64,000 bases of DNA from Planctomycetota bacterium (GCA_015654675.1 JAATGM010000006.1:1-64000); one strand, 5' to 3'; counted from the stretch's first letter, positions 43,430 through 52,812 are shown. Translations and numbers: made by a program. Notes: generated by a model from the sequence alone, not told the origin.

Positions 43430-44767
43430 TTACGCCTCGGGCTCGGATTCCGTCGCTCGGAGTTTTTTGAACTTTGCGAGGTATTCGGCCATTTGTTTTT
43501 CGTGGCCGCGGTCGGTGGGGGTGTAATAGGTTTTGTCTACGCCGAGGTAGTCCTGATTCGCTATGCCGCCTTTGTGGTCGTGGGGGTATTGGTAGCCCTG
43601 GCCGGCGCCCAGTTTTTTTGCGCCCTGGTAGTGCGTGTCGCGCAGGTGGCGCGGGATTGGGATCGTGCGGCCTTCTTTGACGTCGGCGGCGGCTGCACCG
43701 ATGGCGAGCGTCGCGGCATTGGATTTCGGGGCGCAGGCGAGGTAGATGGCGGCCTGGGCAAGCGGGAGCTGGCATTCGGGCATGCCCACCAGCAGGGTGA
43801 TCTGGGCGGCGGCGTTGGCGAGAACGAGGGCCATCGGGTCAGCGTTGCCGATGTCTTCGGCGGCGCAGATGGCGATGCGGCGGGCCAGGAAGCGCGGGTC
43901 TTCGCCGGCCTCGAGCATGCGGGCCAGCCAGTAGATGGCGGCGTCGGGGTCGCTGCCGCGCATGGATTTGATAAGGGCCGAGGCGGCGTCGTAATGCTCG
44001 TCGCCGGTTCCGTCGTAGACGATGGCCTTGCGCTGAATGGATTCCTGAGCGACGGTGAGGTCGACGGTGACCGGTGGGCCGGGCTTGGGGGATTGGGAGA
44101 GGACGGCGATTTCGAGGGCGGTGAGGGCGCGGCGCGCGTCGCCGTCGCTGGTGGTGGCTAGGAAGTTGAGGGCCTCGTCTGTGATCGTGGCGCGGTGTGC
44201 GCCGAGGCCGCGTTCGGTGTCGGCGAGGGCGCGGCGCATGACGGACTTGATGTCGTCTTCGTTGAGTGGTTCGAATTGGAAGATCTGACTGCGCGAGACG
44301 AGCGGGGAGTTCACGGAGAAGAATGGGTTTTCGGTGGTGGCACCGATGAGGATGAGTACGCCGGATTCGACGTCGCCGAGCAGGACGTCTTGCTGAGCGC
44401 GATTGAAGCGGTGGATTTCGTCCAAGAAGAGTACGGTTCGCTGGCCCGAATCTTCGATGCGGCGGCGGGCGCGCTCGATCACTTCGCGAACGTCTTTCAC
44501 GCCCGCGGCGGCGGCGTTGAGCTGTTCGAAGGCGGCTTTTGTTTCGCGGCTGATGATGTGGGCCAGGGTGGTTTTGCCGGTTCCGGGGGGGCCGTAGAGG
44601 ATGGCGCTGGAGAGGCGGTCGGCGGCGAGCAGGCGGCGGAGGAGCTTTCCCTGGCCGAGAAAGTGGGATTGGCCGACGAATTCGTCGAAGGTTTGGGGCC
44701 GGAGCCGGACGGCGAGGGGCTCGACTTTGGCGAGGGCGGCACGGTGTTGATTTTGGAAGAGGTCCAT
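43430..44767 (-). CDS. rarA: Replication-associated recombination protein A
   Basis: AAA+ ATPase of the RarA/MgsA/WRNIP1 family, 445 residues, which acts at stalled replication forks. Seen in order: [20 protein letters not shown], Walker [13 protein letters not shown] (58-69), Walker [19 protein letters not shown], sensor 1 [14 protein letters not shown] and the C-terminal tetramer region with [17 protein letters not shown]-like [17 protein letters not shown] and [14 protein letters not shown]. All catalytic residues are present. It is a single gene; the divergent HAF-repeat gene begins 145 bases away. Confidence 0.95.
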   Translation of the reverse strand: MDLFQNQHRAALAKVEPLAVRLRPQTFDEFVGQSHFLGQGKLLRRLLAADRLSSAILYGPPGTGKTTLAHIISRETKAAFEQLNAAAAGVKDVREVIERARRRIEDSGQRTVLFLDEIHRFNRAQQDVLLGDVESGVLILIGATTENPFFSVNSPLVSRSQIFQFEPLNEDDIKSVMRRALADTERGLGAHRATITDEALNFLATTSDGDARRALTALEIAVLSQSPKPGPPVTVDLTVAQESIQRKAIVYDGTGDEHYDAASALIKSMRGSDPDAAIYWLARMLEAGEDPRFLARRIAICAAEDIGNADPMALVLANAAAQITLLVGMPECQLPLAQAAIYLACAPKSNAATLAIGAAAADVKEGRTIPIPRHLRDTHYQGAKKLGAGQGYQYPHDHKGGIANQDYLGVDKTYYTPTDRGHEKQMAEYLAKFKKLRATESEPEA

Positions 44768-44832
44768 GTGCCTATAATTAAGGGATCGCCTTTCGGGCTT
44801 CCGGGGTCGTCGCCGTGACGGTGTTTCCGGGC

Positions 44833-44862
44833 TTGCGACGAATCCTGCGAATGTGGTAGTCT
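44833..44862 (+). promoter_or_regulatory. Possible sigma-70-like promoter for the HAF-repeat gene
   Basis: TTGCGA (44833-44838) and TAGTCT (44857-44862) are spaced by 18 bases and lie about 50 bases before the GTG start at 44913. Both boxes match the housekeeping consensus only partly. A perfect TATAAT at 44773 lacks a -35 box at the right distance. Confidence 0.25.
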
Positions 44863-44912
44863 AAGGGGCTGGAGAGATGGGGGCGAGAGGATCGCCGAAA
44901 AGGAAAGGAACA

Positions 44913-46055
44913 GTGTCAACGCGACGCATCCTAATGCTTCTGGCGGTGGGGATTGCGGTTTGTCGCGGGGATGCTGCGTTCGCAGGTCGGGCGACTTTTC
45001 AGGGCCTCGGAGATCTTCCGGGCGGCGCGATCGGGAGCGGCGCTAAAGGCGTTTCTATCGATGGTCAATCTGTAATCGGCTGGAGCTCGGTCGACGGGGG
45101 CTCGCAGGCGTTCATCTGGACGGCGCGCGATGGCATGCGGTCGCTCGGGACGCTGGATGAATCGAACGGATTCAATTTCAGTATTGGTTATGGCGTGTCG
45201 CGAACCGGGCGCGTGGTCGGACAGACGAGTTCGCCGGATGGTTCGCTTGGATTTGTGTGGACCCAGTCGCAGGGGATGTTGAGCATCGGCGATCTGCCGG
45301 GCGGTCGATTCGGGAGCGCGGCGACGGGCATCTCGGACGACGGCAGCACGATTGTCGGAGCTGGAACGACGAGCGATGTGACGCCGCTGAATGAGGCGTT
45401 CCGCTGGACACCGAATGGCGGCATGGTCGGTCTTGGAATGTTGCCGGGCGGAACGCAGAGCTCGGCGTCGGATGTGTCGAAGGATGGTTCGGTCGTCGTG
45501 GGCGTGAGCAATTCCGACGACGGGACATTTGCATTTCGCTGGACCACGTTGACGGGAATGGTTTCGCTCGGCGATCTGCCGGGTGGATCGACATTCAGCT
45601 CGGCTGCGTCGGTCTCGGCGGACGGCCTGTGGGTGGTGGGTGAGAGCCGATCGGCGGCGGGCCCGCAGGGCGAAGCGTTTCTGTGGAGCGCCGCGAGCGG
45701 GATGATCGGCCTGGGCGATCTGTGGGGCGGCGGGTTCAAGAGCAAGGCATTTGACGTATCGAGCAACGGATCCATCGTGGTCGGACAGGCGACGACGCCC
45801 GCCGGCGACGAGGCGTTTGTGTGGGATGCCGTGCACGGCATGCGGACATTGAAGAGCATCCTGGAAGCGTCGGGGGCCGATCTTTCGGGCTGGCGACTGA
45901 CTTCCGCGACGGCGATTTCGGCGGATGGTTTGACGGTGGTGGGCGAGGGCATCGGTCCAAAGGGGACCGAGGCGTGGATCGCGCATATTCCGGAACCGGC
46001 GACCGGGTTGCTGGTGCTGGCGGCGATGGCGGCGGTTCGGCGACGCGGTCGCTAA
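44913..46055 (+). CDS. HAF-repeat protein with PEP-CTERM tag
   Basis: 380 residues from GTG 44913 (AGGAAAGGAA upstream); an ATG at 44877 would add 12 residues before the signal peptide (ILMLLAVGIAVCRGDAAFA). The body is made of about six HAF-type repeats, each about 45-50 residues: LGDLPGGxxxSxAxxVSxDGxxVVG followed by EAFxWTxxxGM. The repeat is predicted to fold as a beta-propeller-like structure on exported proteins. The C-terminus is a PEP-CTERM tag (IPEPATGLLVLAAMAAV plus RRRGR). Confidence 0.85.
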   Translation: MSTRRILMLLAVGIAVCRGDAAFAGRATFQGLGDLPGGAIGSGAKGVSIDGQSVIGWSSVDGGSQAFIWTARDGMRSLGTLDESNGFNFSIGYGVSRTGRVVGQTSSPDGSLGFVWTQSQGMLSIGDLPGGRFGSAATGISDDGSTIVGAGTTSDVTPLNEAFRWTPNGGMVGLGMLPGGTQSSASDVSKDGSVVVGVSNSDDGTFAFRWTTLTGMVSLGDLPGGSTFSSAASVSADGLWVVGESRSAAGPQGEAFLWSAASGMIGLGDLWGGGFKSKAFDVSSNGSIVVGQATTPAGDEAFVWDAVHGMRTLKSILEASGADLSGWRLTSATAISADGLTVVGEGIGPKGTEAWIAHIPEPATGLLVLAAMAAVRRRGR

Positions 46056-46070
46056 GAGCGCTCCGGGCTT

Positions 46071-47060
46071 TCAGCCGCGGAGTATTTTCACTTCTTGCGT
46101 TAGCAGCGGGATGAATTGAAACAGGTCGGCGATCACGCCGATGTCTGCCAGTTTTAGCATGGGCGCTTCGGCGTCGGTGTTGATGGCGACGATGCGGCGG
46201 CTGCCGCGCATTCCGGCGAGGTGCTGGATTGCGCCGCTTATTCCGCAGGCGACGTAGAGGTTGGGTGTGACGGTCTTGCCGGTGAGGCCGACCTGGCGGC
46301 TGTGGGGCTGGTAGCCGGCGTCGCAGGCGGCGCGGCTGGCGCCGACGGCCCCGCCCATGGCGTGGGCGAGGTCGTAGATGATTTTGAAGTTGTCGGCGGA
46401 TTTCAGACTGCGGCCGCCGGAGACGACGATGCTGGCTTCGGTGACGTCTTTTTCTTCGCCGCCCGTGCGGACGATTTCTTTGGTGGTCTGGCGATCGTCG
46501 GCGGCGTCGTGCGGGACGGTGACGGCGATGCGCTCGGCTTTCTTGCTCGCATCCGGCGCGGGGGCGAGAAAGGCATTGGGGCGGATTGAGGCGATCTGGC
46601 GGCGATCGGCGGCGAAGTGGACTTTGTTGAAGGCCTTGCCGTTGTAGATGGGGCGACGGACGAGCAGGGCGCCTTTGTCGTCGAGGTCGATTTCGATGCA
46701 GTCGGTGGCGAGCCCGGCGTGGAGGCGGACGGCGACGCGCGGGGCGAGGTCGCGGCCCATCACGGTGGCGGGAAGCAGGACGACCTGCGGGTCGGCCTTT
46801 TCGATGAGGGCGGTCAGGGCGCGGGTGTAGGTGAGCGGGTTGTATTTGGCGAAGCGGGCGTCGTCGGCGATGAGGATGGCCGATGCGCCGGCTTGTTCGA
46901 GCGGGGCTGCCACGGCAGCGGGGTTCTGGCCGATGAGGGCGGCGACTATTTTTCCGCCGGACTTTTTGGCCAATGCTGCGGCGGCGGCGAGGCACTGGAG
47001 GGCGGTGGGCTGCAGGTGTCCGTCGCGTTGTTCAGCGAAGACGAGGATGTCTTTGGTCAT
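46071..47060 (-). CDS. etfA: Electron transfer flavoprotein alpha subunit
   Basis: 329 residues. ETF alpha binds FAD and with ETF beta carries electrons from acyl-CoA and other dehydrogenases to the quinone pool. Domain I (ILVFAEQRDGHLQP) and the highly conserved FAD domain are present: VGASRAACDAGYQPHSRQVG, GKTVTPNLYVACGISGAIQH and INTDAEAPMLKLADIGVI. A usual etfB partner should lie next to it, but the upstream neighbour is a nucleoside transporter gene and the downstream one is on the other strand. It is the last gene of a long minus-strand run. Confidence 0.92.
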   Translation of the reverse strand: MTKDILVFAEQRDGHLQPTALQCLAAAAALAKKSGGKIVAALIGQNPAAVAAPLEQAGASAILIADDARFAKYNPLTYTRALTALIEKADPQVVLLPATVMGRDLAPRVAVRLHAGLATDCIEIDLDDKGALLVRRPIYNGKAFNKVHFAADRRQIASIRPNAFLAPAPDASKKAERIAVTVPHDAADDRQTTKEIVRTGGEEKDVTEASIVVSGGRSLKSADNFKIIYDLAHAMGGAVGASRAACDAGYQPHSRQVGLTGKTVTPNLYVACGISGAIQHLAGMRGSRRIVAINTDAEAPMLKLADIGVIADLFQFIPLLTQEVKILRG

Positions 47061-47145
47061 GGCGTTCTTTCCGTGCGTGTTTGCGATTCATCAATTGGGG
47101 CACAGAGCGTATCAGACGATTGTGGGTCGTGCCAGCGCGGCGGGG

Positions 47146-48426
47146 TTAGGTGAGTATTCCGGCCATGCAGGCGGTTAGCCAGCAGGCGATGGCGCCGGCG
47201 AGCATGGCTCGCAGGCCTAATCGCGCGAGGTCGTGGCGGCGGTCGGGGGCCATTCCGCCGATGCCGGCGATTTGGATGGCGATGGAGCTGAAGTTGGCGA
47301 ATCCGCAGAGGGCGTAGATGGCGAGGTTGCTGGAGCGCGGGGTCAGCGTCTGATTCTTGATGTAGCCGGCGAGCGAGGAGTAGGCGATGAACTCGTTCGC
47401 GGCCATGGCCTGTCCGAGCAGGCTGGCGAAGGGGCGGACTTCGTTGCCGCGGAGGCCGATGAGCCACGCGATAGGGGAGAAGAGAAGTCCGAGGATCGAG
47501 TCGAGGTTCAGCTTCTGAATTCCGATCTTGGCGCAGGCGTTTGCGACCGGTGCGAAGCCGCCGGCCCAGCCGAGGGCGCTGTCGAGCAGTTTGATAAGGG
47601 CGATGAAGGCAATGAGCATGGCGGCGACGTTGATAGCGAGGCGGACGCCTTCGGCTGCGCCGTTGGCGGCGGCGTCGATGACATTGCGGCTGGTGTGTTC
47701 AACCTTGAGGCGGACGGTACCGGCGGTCTGGGGCGTTTCAATTTCAGGGAGGACGATCTTGGCGACCACGAGGCCAGCGGGGGCCGACATGAGCGAGGCG
47801 GTGAGCAGGTGGCGGATCATGGGGCGCATTTGTTCGGGGTTGTCGAAGCCGAGCATCTGGCCGTAGACGGCCATGAGACTGCCGGCAATGGTGGCGAAAC
47901 CGCAGACCATGACGGCGTTGAGCTCGGAGTTTGTCATGGTGGGGATGTAGGGGCGGACGAGGAGCGGGGCTTCGGTCTGGCCGAGGAAGACGTTGGCGGC
48001 GGCGGAGAGACTTTCGGCGCCGCTGGTTCGCATGAGGCGCTGGAAGATCCAGGCCATGGCGGCGACGATTTTCTGCAGGACGCCGAAGTGGTATCCGACG
48101 GCGGAGAGGGATGAGAAGACGATGATGGTGGGCAGGGCACGGGCGGCAAAGACGAAGCCCCACTGGTCGTCGCGCTTTTCGACGATATTGCCGAAGATGA
48201 AGCGGGCGCCGTCGTTGGAGGCGGCGATGACGACGGTGACGAGGTCGCCGATCTTGTTGAAGATGGCGACGCCGAAATCGGACTTGAGGACGAGCAGGCC
48301 GAGGGCGAACTGCAGGGCGGAACCGACGAGAACGGTGCGGAGCGGGAAGCGGCGGCGATCGGTGGAAAGCAGCCAGGCGAGGGCGATGAGTGCGACGTAT
48401 CCGAGCAGCGCGCGGGCCTGGGTCAT
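47146..48426 (-). CDS. nupC: NupC-family concentrative nucleoside transporter
   Basis: 426 residues with about ten membrane helices. CNT-family markers are present: ALPTIIVFSSLSAVGYHFG, VFLGQTEAPLLVRPYI, the ICGFATIAGS-like VCGFATIAGSLMAVYG, GNEVRPFASLLGQAMAANEF and the final YALCGFANFSSIAIQIAGIG. It brings nucleosides into the cell with sodium or protons. It starts 3 bases after the stop of the thymidine kinase gene, a sensible pairing of nucleoside uptake with phosphorylation. Confidence 0.92.
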   Translation of the reverse strand: MTQARALLGYVALIALAWLLSTDRRRFPLRTVLVGSALQFALGLLVLKSDFGVAIFNKIGDLVTVVIAASNDGARFIFGNIVEKRDDQWGFVFAARALPTIIVFSSLSAVGYHFGVLQKIVAAMAWIFQRLMRTSGAESLSAAANVFLGQTEAPLLVRPYIPTMTNSELNAVMVCGFATIAGSLMAVYGQMLGFDNPEQMRPMIRHLLTASLMSAPAGLVVAKIVLPEIETPQTAGTVRLKVEHTSRNVIDAAANGAAEGVRLAINVAAMLIAFIALIKLLDSALGWAGGFAPVANACAKIGIQKLNLDSILGLLFSPIAWLIGLRGNEVRPFASLLGQAMAANEFIAYSSLAGYIKNQTLTPRSSNLAIYALCGFANFSSIAIQIAGIGGMAPDRRHDLARLGLRAMLAGAIACWLTACMAGILT

Positions 48427-48429
48427 GCG

Positions 48430-49062
48430 TCAGGCCTCTTCCGGGGGGTGGCCGGGCAGGGGGACGAAACAGTTTTCGCAGCGGGGTTCGTAGCTTTCTG
48501 CGCCGCCGACCATGAGGTTGGAGGTGACGGGGACCATTCGCTGGGAGAAGCGGGCGGGTTTGCCGCAGAGGCGGCAGGGGGCGGTGCATTGGATGATTTC
48601 GTCGGCGAGGGCGGCGAGCTGCGGGAGCGGGGTGAAGGGTTTGCCCCAGGCGTTGTTGTCGATGCCGACGACGATGACGCGCTTGCCGGCGGCGCGGAGG
48701 CGGCGGGCGGTTTCGACGAGCGGCAGGCCGAAGAAGTGGGCTTCGTCGATGCCGACGACTTCGGCATCGGCGGCTTCAAGTTCGATGGCTGCGGCGTCGT
48801 GGGCGCGGCCGGCGTTGAAGCGGTCCTGGGTGTGGGTGATGAGGTGAGTGGCGTCGTAGCGGTCGTCGATCTTGTGTTTGAAGGCGGCCACGCGGCGGCC
48901 GTCGCGGGCAGCGGCGCGGAGGCGGGCGATGAGTCGCTCGGTCTTGCCGGAGAACATGCAGCCCTGGATGAGCTCGAGGCGGCCTGGGGTTGATGGGGCG
49001 ATGGAAATGGACGATGCCTCCGCGACGGGGATGGATTCTGTCTTGCGGATTGCGGAATGCAA
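48430..49062 (-). CDS. tdk: Thymidine kinase
   Basis: Type II (TK1-like) thymidine kinase that phosphorylates thymidine with ATP. The P-loop QGCMFSGKTERL is at residues 33-44, the Walker B-like VVGIDEAHFFG follows, and the zinc site has Cys pairs CRLCGKPARF and PRCENC flanking the lasso loop with SYEPRC. The only in-frame start with enough room is TTG at 49062, without a good ribosome site, giving a 30-residue leader that the family does not need; the real start may be another non-ATG codon nearby. It is followed at once by nupC. Confidence 0.93.
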   Translation of the reverse strand: MHSAIRKTESIPVAEASSISIAPSTPGRLELIQGCMFSGKTERLIARLRAAARDGRRVAAFKHKIDDRYDATHLITHTQDRFNAGRAHDAAAIELEAADAEVVGIDEAHFFGLPLVETARRLRAAGKRVIVVGIDNNAWGKPFTPLPQLAALADEIIQCTAPCRLCGKPARFSQRMVPVTSNLMVGGAESYEPRCENCFVPLPGHPPEEA

Positions 49063-49086
49063 GGGCGCGGGGCGGATTCGCCTGGG

Positions 49087-49422
49087 CTAGCGCGATAGCG
49101 AGCGAGCGCGAGGTCGCGCCGGTTTGCGGGATCGAGCGCGGCGGGGGTTGGTTTGTGAATTGGCGGATCGGCCCTTCACCCGCGCCGAAATGTCACGATG
49201 GAGCGTTTCGGGGCAGAGGTCGATACCGCCGGGCCATGCGACGGTTCCGCTGACGGGATCGACGAAGCACTTTTCGAATGCACCGGTCTTGTTCCACGCG
49301 CGGAAGACGCCCTTTCCGGCAAGGCCGGCGAGGTCTACTGTGCCGCGCGTGCCGTCGGCAAATGCGACGTCGATAACGAATCGGCAATGGGCCTTGACGC
49401 TTGTAACCTGGAAGTTCGCCAT
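49087..49422 (-). CDS. DUF2442 domain protein
   Basis: 111 residues. It has the DUF2442 layout: a strand start VTSVKAHCRFVIDVAFADG, GTVDLAGLAGKGVFRAW, then FVDPVSGTVAWPGGIDLCPE. The basic tail (RRARSRKPARPRARS) could bind nucleic acid. In many genomes this domain is encoded beside DUF4160, as here, with a 4-base gap, and the pair is suspected of toxin-antitoxin type behaviour. No activity is established. Confidence 0.85.
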   Translation of the reverse strand: MANFQVTSVKAHCRFVIDVAFADGTRGTVDLAGLAGKGVFRAWNKTGAFEKCFVDPVSGTVAWPGGIDLCPETLHRDISARVKGRSANSQTNPRRARSRKPARPRARSLSR

Positions 49423-49426
49423 GTTT

Positions 49427-49687
49427 CTATTGTAGCGGCTTAACTCGATCGAGCGGTTTGCTTGCGCGGGCCTGGTTCCAGACTCGCAGCAAATCCTTTT
49501 GACGAAGTTCAGCCCATTCCATAACCATTGCCAAAGCGCGAGGAGGGAGCATACCGTTCATCACCGAAGGCGGGTCGATCGCCACCTCCACTTCGGCGCC
49601 GGCGTAGATGGCGTGGAAATGCGGAGGCGGATGATCGCGGTAGTACATGTAGATGACGATTCCGTAAAAGGCACTGATCTGTGGCAT
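49427..49687 (-). CDS. DUF4160 domain protein
   Basis: 86 residues, the usual size. The family signature is clear: MPQISAFYGIVIYMYYRDHPP and PHFHAIYAGAEVEVAIDP, with the two His residues in HPPPHFHA that are invariant in DUF4160, and a C-terminal helix ALAMVMEWAELRQKDLL. It starts 1 base after the stop of the DUF1015 gene and is followed by DUF2442. The pair is common as a mobile-looking two-gene cassette; biochemical role unknown. Confidence 0.87.
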   Translation of the reverse strand: MPQISAFYGIVIYMYYRDHPPPHFHAIYAGAEVEVAIDPPSVMNGMLPPRALAMVMEWAELRQKDLLRVWNQARASKPLDRVKPLQ

Positions 49688-49688
49688 T

Positions 49689-50993
49689 TTAATCCAGCGG
49701 ATTCAGTACGAGGCCGGTGGCGAGCTTGGGGTAGAAGTAGGTGGTCTTCTGGGGCATTAGCTCGCCGGCGGTGCAGACTTCGCGCAGCTCGGTCATGGTG
49801 CAGGGTTGCATGAGGAAGGCGAGGCCGCGGTGTTGTTTGGCTTCGGCTACCGTGTCTTCGAGCTTGCGGATGTAGTGGATGGTCGGGGGTTTTCCGTTGA
49901 GCAGCTTGGGAATAATGACTTCGTCGAGAATGTAGCGGTGGAGGATGGTGTATGAGAGCTTGCGCCAGGCCGGGGCGCGGCTGGGTTCCAGTTGCTTCAG
50001 GAAGTCGGGGTCTTTCGGGGTGAGGATGGAGCTGCGGCCGGTGGGGCCGTCAAAGAGGCCGATTGCTTGCGGGCTGGTTCGGGGGAGCAGGGCCTGCGTG
50101 GCGTTAGCGGCGAAGAGCGCGCCTTCCCCGGGTTTTGATGAGTGGAGGTGCGTGAAGTTGAACGTGTCGGCCAGAGCGGCTTCTAGTTTTGCCGCGAGGT
50201 CGGGGACGTCGAGCAGGACGCGGTCGGTGGGCTGGATGATCGCGCCGGGGTCTTCCATCGAGGCGAAGACGCACAGGACGAAGTTGACGGGGTCGTCAGG
50301 GGCGAGCGATTTCGCGGCGGCGACCTCCTTGCGATAGTTGAGAGCCGTGCCGTAACGGTGGTGGCCGTCGGCGATGAAGATGGACTTGTCCTTCATCATC
50401 GTGCGGACTTTTTCGATGGCCGCTTGGTCGCTGACGATCCAGAGGCGGCTTTCGACGTTGTCGAGCGAGGCGCGGACGTCCGGGTCGCGCGTGGCGGCGG
50501 CATCGAGGATGGCGGCGATGGTGTTGGCCGGGTCGGTGTAGAGGCCGAAGATCGGCGAGACATTGCAGCGCGTGGCGCGAGTGAGCTTGAGGCGGTCTTC
50601 TTTCGGGCCGCCGAAGGTCTGCTCGTGCGGGAAGACGTGGCCTTGGCCGAACTCTTCGAGGCGGAGGCGGGCGAAGAACATCTTGCGGATAAAGTCGCGG
50701 TGTTCGACGCGGAAGTGCTGGTGGTAGACGTAGATGGCCGGCTTGTCGTCCTGCTTAAGCGTCCCGTCTTTCAGCCAGTTGGTGAGCGTGGTTGCGGCGG
50801 CGGCGTAGGCGGAGTCGGGGCCGGCCTCTTTGGGCGGCGTGTGAGGCAGGTCGATGGCGACGATGTTGCGGTCGCTTTTCTTCAGGAGCGCGGCTTTATC
50901 GGGCGCGTCGAGGATGTCGTACGGCGGCGCGACGAGATTGGACTGGTCTTTTTGCGGGTACCGAATTGCGCGGAATGCATGGATATCAGCCAT
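49689..50993 (-). CDS. DUF1015 family protein
   Basis: 434 residues from the ATG at 50993. The DUF1015 hallmarks are present: FRAIRYPQKDQSNLVAPPYD at the start, YVYHQHF, GHVFPHEQTFGGPKEDRL, the central FIADGHHRYGTALNYR with its His-His pair, and a C-terminal FLMQPCTMTELREVC with MPQKTTYFYPKL. The family is widespread and sometimes lies next to serine biosynthesis genes, but no enzymatic role is agreed. Here it follows two glycosyltransferase genes and leads directly into the DUF4160/DUF2442 pair. Confidence 0.9.
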   Translation of the reverse strand: MADIHAFRAIRYPQKDQSNLVAPPYDILDAPDKAALLKKSDRNIVAIDLPHTPPKEAGPDSAYAAAATTLTNWLKDGTLKQDDKPAIYVYHQHFRVEHRDFIRKMFFARLRLEEFGQGHVFPHEQTFGGPKEDRLKLTRATRCNVSPIFGLYTDPANTIAAILDAAATRDPDVRASLDNVESRLWIVSDQAAIEKVRTMMKDKSIFIADGHHRYGTALNYRKEVAAAKSLAPDDPVNFVLCVFASMEDPGAIIQPTDRVLLDVPDLAAKLEAALADTFNFTHLHSSKPGEGALFAANATQALLPRTSPQAIGLFDGPTGRSSILTPKDPDFLKQLEPSRAPAWRKLSYTILHRYILDEVIIPKLLNGKPPTIHYIRKLEDTVAEAKQHRGLAFLMQPCTMTELREVCTAGELMPQKTTYFYPKLATGLVLNPLD

Positions 50994-51031
50994 ATGCGGC
51001 ATCATCGGCCTGGCGACGGGCGATGTCCAGA

Positions 51032-51814
51032 TCAGCGGGCGGCGGGCCGTTGGGGCAGTCCACCGTGCTTGCGGATGAAGCGGATGAAGCTGGCGGCGTG
51101 GTGCCAGGCGTGACGGTTGAAGGGCAGGGCGCTGCCGCGCTGGTACGCGTGGATGCATTCGATTTGCGGGTGGTAGACGATGCGGCGGCCGGCCTGCCAG
51201 GTGCGGAGGCAGAGGTCGACATCTTCGAAATAGAGGAAGAAGCGCGGGTCGAAGATCTGGTTTTGAGATACATCGGCGCGGCGTAGAAATATCGCGCCGC
51301 CGATGCCCCAGTCGACCTCGCTCGGCGCGACATGGTCGCTGCCTTCGTAGAGATAGTCGCGGAAGAAGCTGGGCTTGAATGGGATGAGACGGAGCGGGGA
51401 GCGGGCGTAGAGGGCGACCGGCCAGGTGTAGAAGCGGCGGACGGAGGGCTGAATGCGCCCGTCGGGGTAGCGGAGGCGTGGGAGGAGGAGGCCGACGTCG
51501 GGATGGGCGGAGAGGTATTCGCGGGCCAGCGTGGGGGCGTTGGGGCAGAGCTGGATGTCGGGATTTGCAATGAAGACGATTTCGCCTTGCGACGCGGCGA
51601 AGGCGGCGTTGACGCCGGCGGCGAAGCCGAGATTGGGTTGTTCGACGACTCGGATCGGCAGGTCGGTGGCGCGCGGTAGTTGCGCGGATTCGTCGGCGGC
51701 GTGGTTCGCGATGACCAGTTCCACGGATTCGTTGCCGCGATGGGCGCGAATCGAGGCCACCAGTTCGGCCAGGTCGGCGGTGTTGTGGAAGTTGACGGTC
51801 AGGATGCTCAACAT
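51032..51814 (-). CDS. Family 2 glycosyltransferase
   Basis: 260 residues, GT-A fold. The nucleotide-binding start LSILTVNFHNTADLAELV, PNLGFAAGVNAAF, and the DxD-like IANPDIQL are present, then WGIGGAIFLRRADV and the acceptor-site FFLYFEDVDLCLRTWQAG typical of rhamnosyltransferase-like GT2 enzymes. Probably adds a sugar to a surface polysaccharide or glycoprotein on the cytoplasmic side. Its start overlaps the stop of the next upstream glycosyltransferase gene by 7 bases. Confidence 0.92.
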   Translation of the reverse strand: MLSILTVNFHNTADLAELVASIRAHRGNESVELVIANHAADESAQLPRATDLPIRVVEQPNLGFAAGVNAAFAASQGEIVFIANPDIQLCPNAPTLAREYLSAHPDVGLLLPRLRYPDGRIQPSVRRFYTWPVALYARSPLRLIPFKPSFFRDYLYEGSDHVAPSEVDWGIGGAIFLRRADVSQNQIFDPRFFLYFEDVDLCLRTWQAGRRIVYHPQIECIHAYQRGSALPFNRHAWHHAASFIRFIRKHGGLPQRPAAR

Positions 51815-52812
51815 CGGCCGCGAACCTCGTTCCAGAGCTTAATGAGTCGCGGGCGGACGAGCAGGTTCCACCAGTCGGCGCGGAGGATGGATTCGATCTG
51901 TTCGTCGGGGACGCGGGTCAGCGCTTTGTCAGCGGCGCGGATGGCGCGGATGCGGTCGCGCGAGCGCCAGGCGGCCAGCTTGCCGGAGAGGAAGGCACGC
52001 GTGCGGCGGTGCAGGATCTCGGCGCCGAACTGAAGCGTCAGAAACGCGAGGTGATCGAGAATGTGCTTCCACCGCAGGCGGTCGGGCATGTGGGCCCACC
52101 AGACGATCTCGGCGTTGCGGGCAGAGTTGAAGTGCATGGCCCAGCTTTCGGGCTTGTAGGAGGCGTTGAGGTGGTGATAGCAGATGGAGTCGGGGGCGAG
52201 GACGCAGCGGTAGCCGGCGAGGTGGAGACGGAAGCCGAGTTCGACGTCTTCGTAGTAACTGACGAAGGACTCATTGAGCGGGCCGACAAAGTCGAGGGCA
52301 GATTTGCGAAAGAAGGCCGATGCGCCGCAGCAGGAGAAGCAGTCTAGGAGGACTTTCGCAGCGGCTTCGCGCGGCCGGCCGTGAAGGCGTTTCAGCGCGC
52401 CGCCAGCGGTGGTGTAGAGGTCCCCGGCCGAGTCAATGAGATGGGGCGGCTCGGCGAGCAGGACGAGCGATTGGACGGCGGCGATGGCGGGGTCGTCAAA
52501 CGGTTTGAGGGCGGCTTCGAACCAGCGGCGGTCGAGGTGGGTGTCGTTGTTGAGCAGGCAGACAAAGGGCGTTTGCGCAGTTCGCAGCCCGGCATTACAG
52601 GTTCCAGCGAACCCGAGATTCTGCTCGTTCAGGATCAGGCGGACATCGGATCTCGATTGGAGCCAATTGCGGCTTTCGTCGGTCGAGCAATCGTCTACGA
52701 CGCAGATTTCGAAATCGCGGCGCGATTGGTCGGCCAGCGAGTCGAGCAGGCGCGGGAGGAAGGCGAGGCCGTTAAAATTCGGGATGATGATGGTTGCGGC
52801 GGCGTCGCCCAT
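51808..52812 (-). CDS. Family 2 glycosyltransferase
   Basis: 334 residues from ATG 52812; a TTG at 52848 is possible but neither has a good ribosome site. Motifs: ATIIIPNFNGLAFLPRLLDSL, ICVVDDCSTDES, LNEQNLGFAGTCNAGL, the metal site LLNNDTHLD, SCCGASAFFRKSALD and FVSYYEDVELGFRLHLAGY. The C-terminal 90 residues have an amphipathic, basic character (RLRWKHILDHLAFLTLQF) likely to touch the membrane. It is translationally coupled to the next glycosyltransferase, so the two probably act in sequence on one glycan. Confidence 0.92.
   Translation of the reverse strand: MGDAAATIIIPNFNGLAFLPRLLDSLADQSRRDFEICVVDDCSTDESRNWLQSRSDVRLILNEQNLGFAGTCNAGLRTAQTPFVCLLNNDTHLDRRWFEAALKPFDDPAIAAVQSLVLLAEPPHLIDSAGDLYTTAGGALKRLHGRPREAAAKVLLDCFSCCGASAFFRKSALDFVGPLNESFVSYYEDVELGFRLHLAGYRCVLAPDSICYHHLNASYKPESWAMHFNSARNAEIVWWAHMPDRLRWKHILDHLAFLTLQFGAEILHRRTRAFLSGKLAAWRSRDRIRAIRAADKALTRVPDEQIESILRADWWNLLVRPRLIKLWNEVRGRC

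Noticed and set aside
44773-44778. Perfect TATAAT as a promoter for the HAF-repeat gene
   Set aside because: The nearest TTGATT lies 20 bases away, too far, and the site is 135 bases from the start codon. A weaker pair nearer the gene is preferred.
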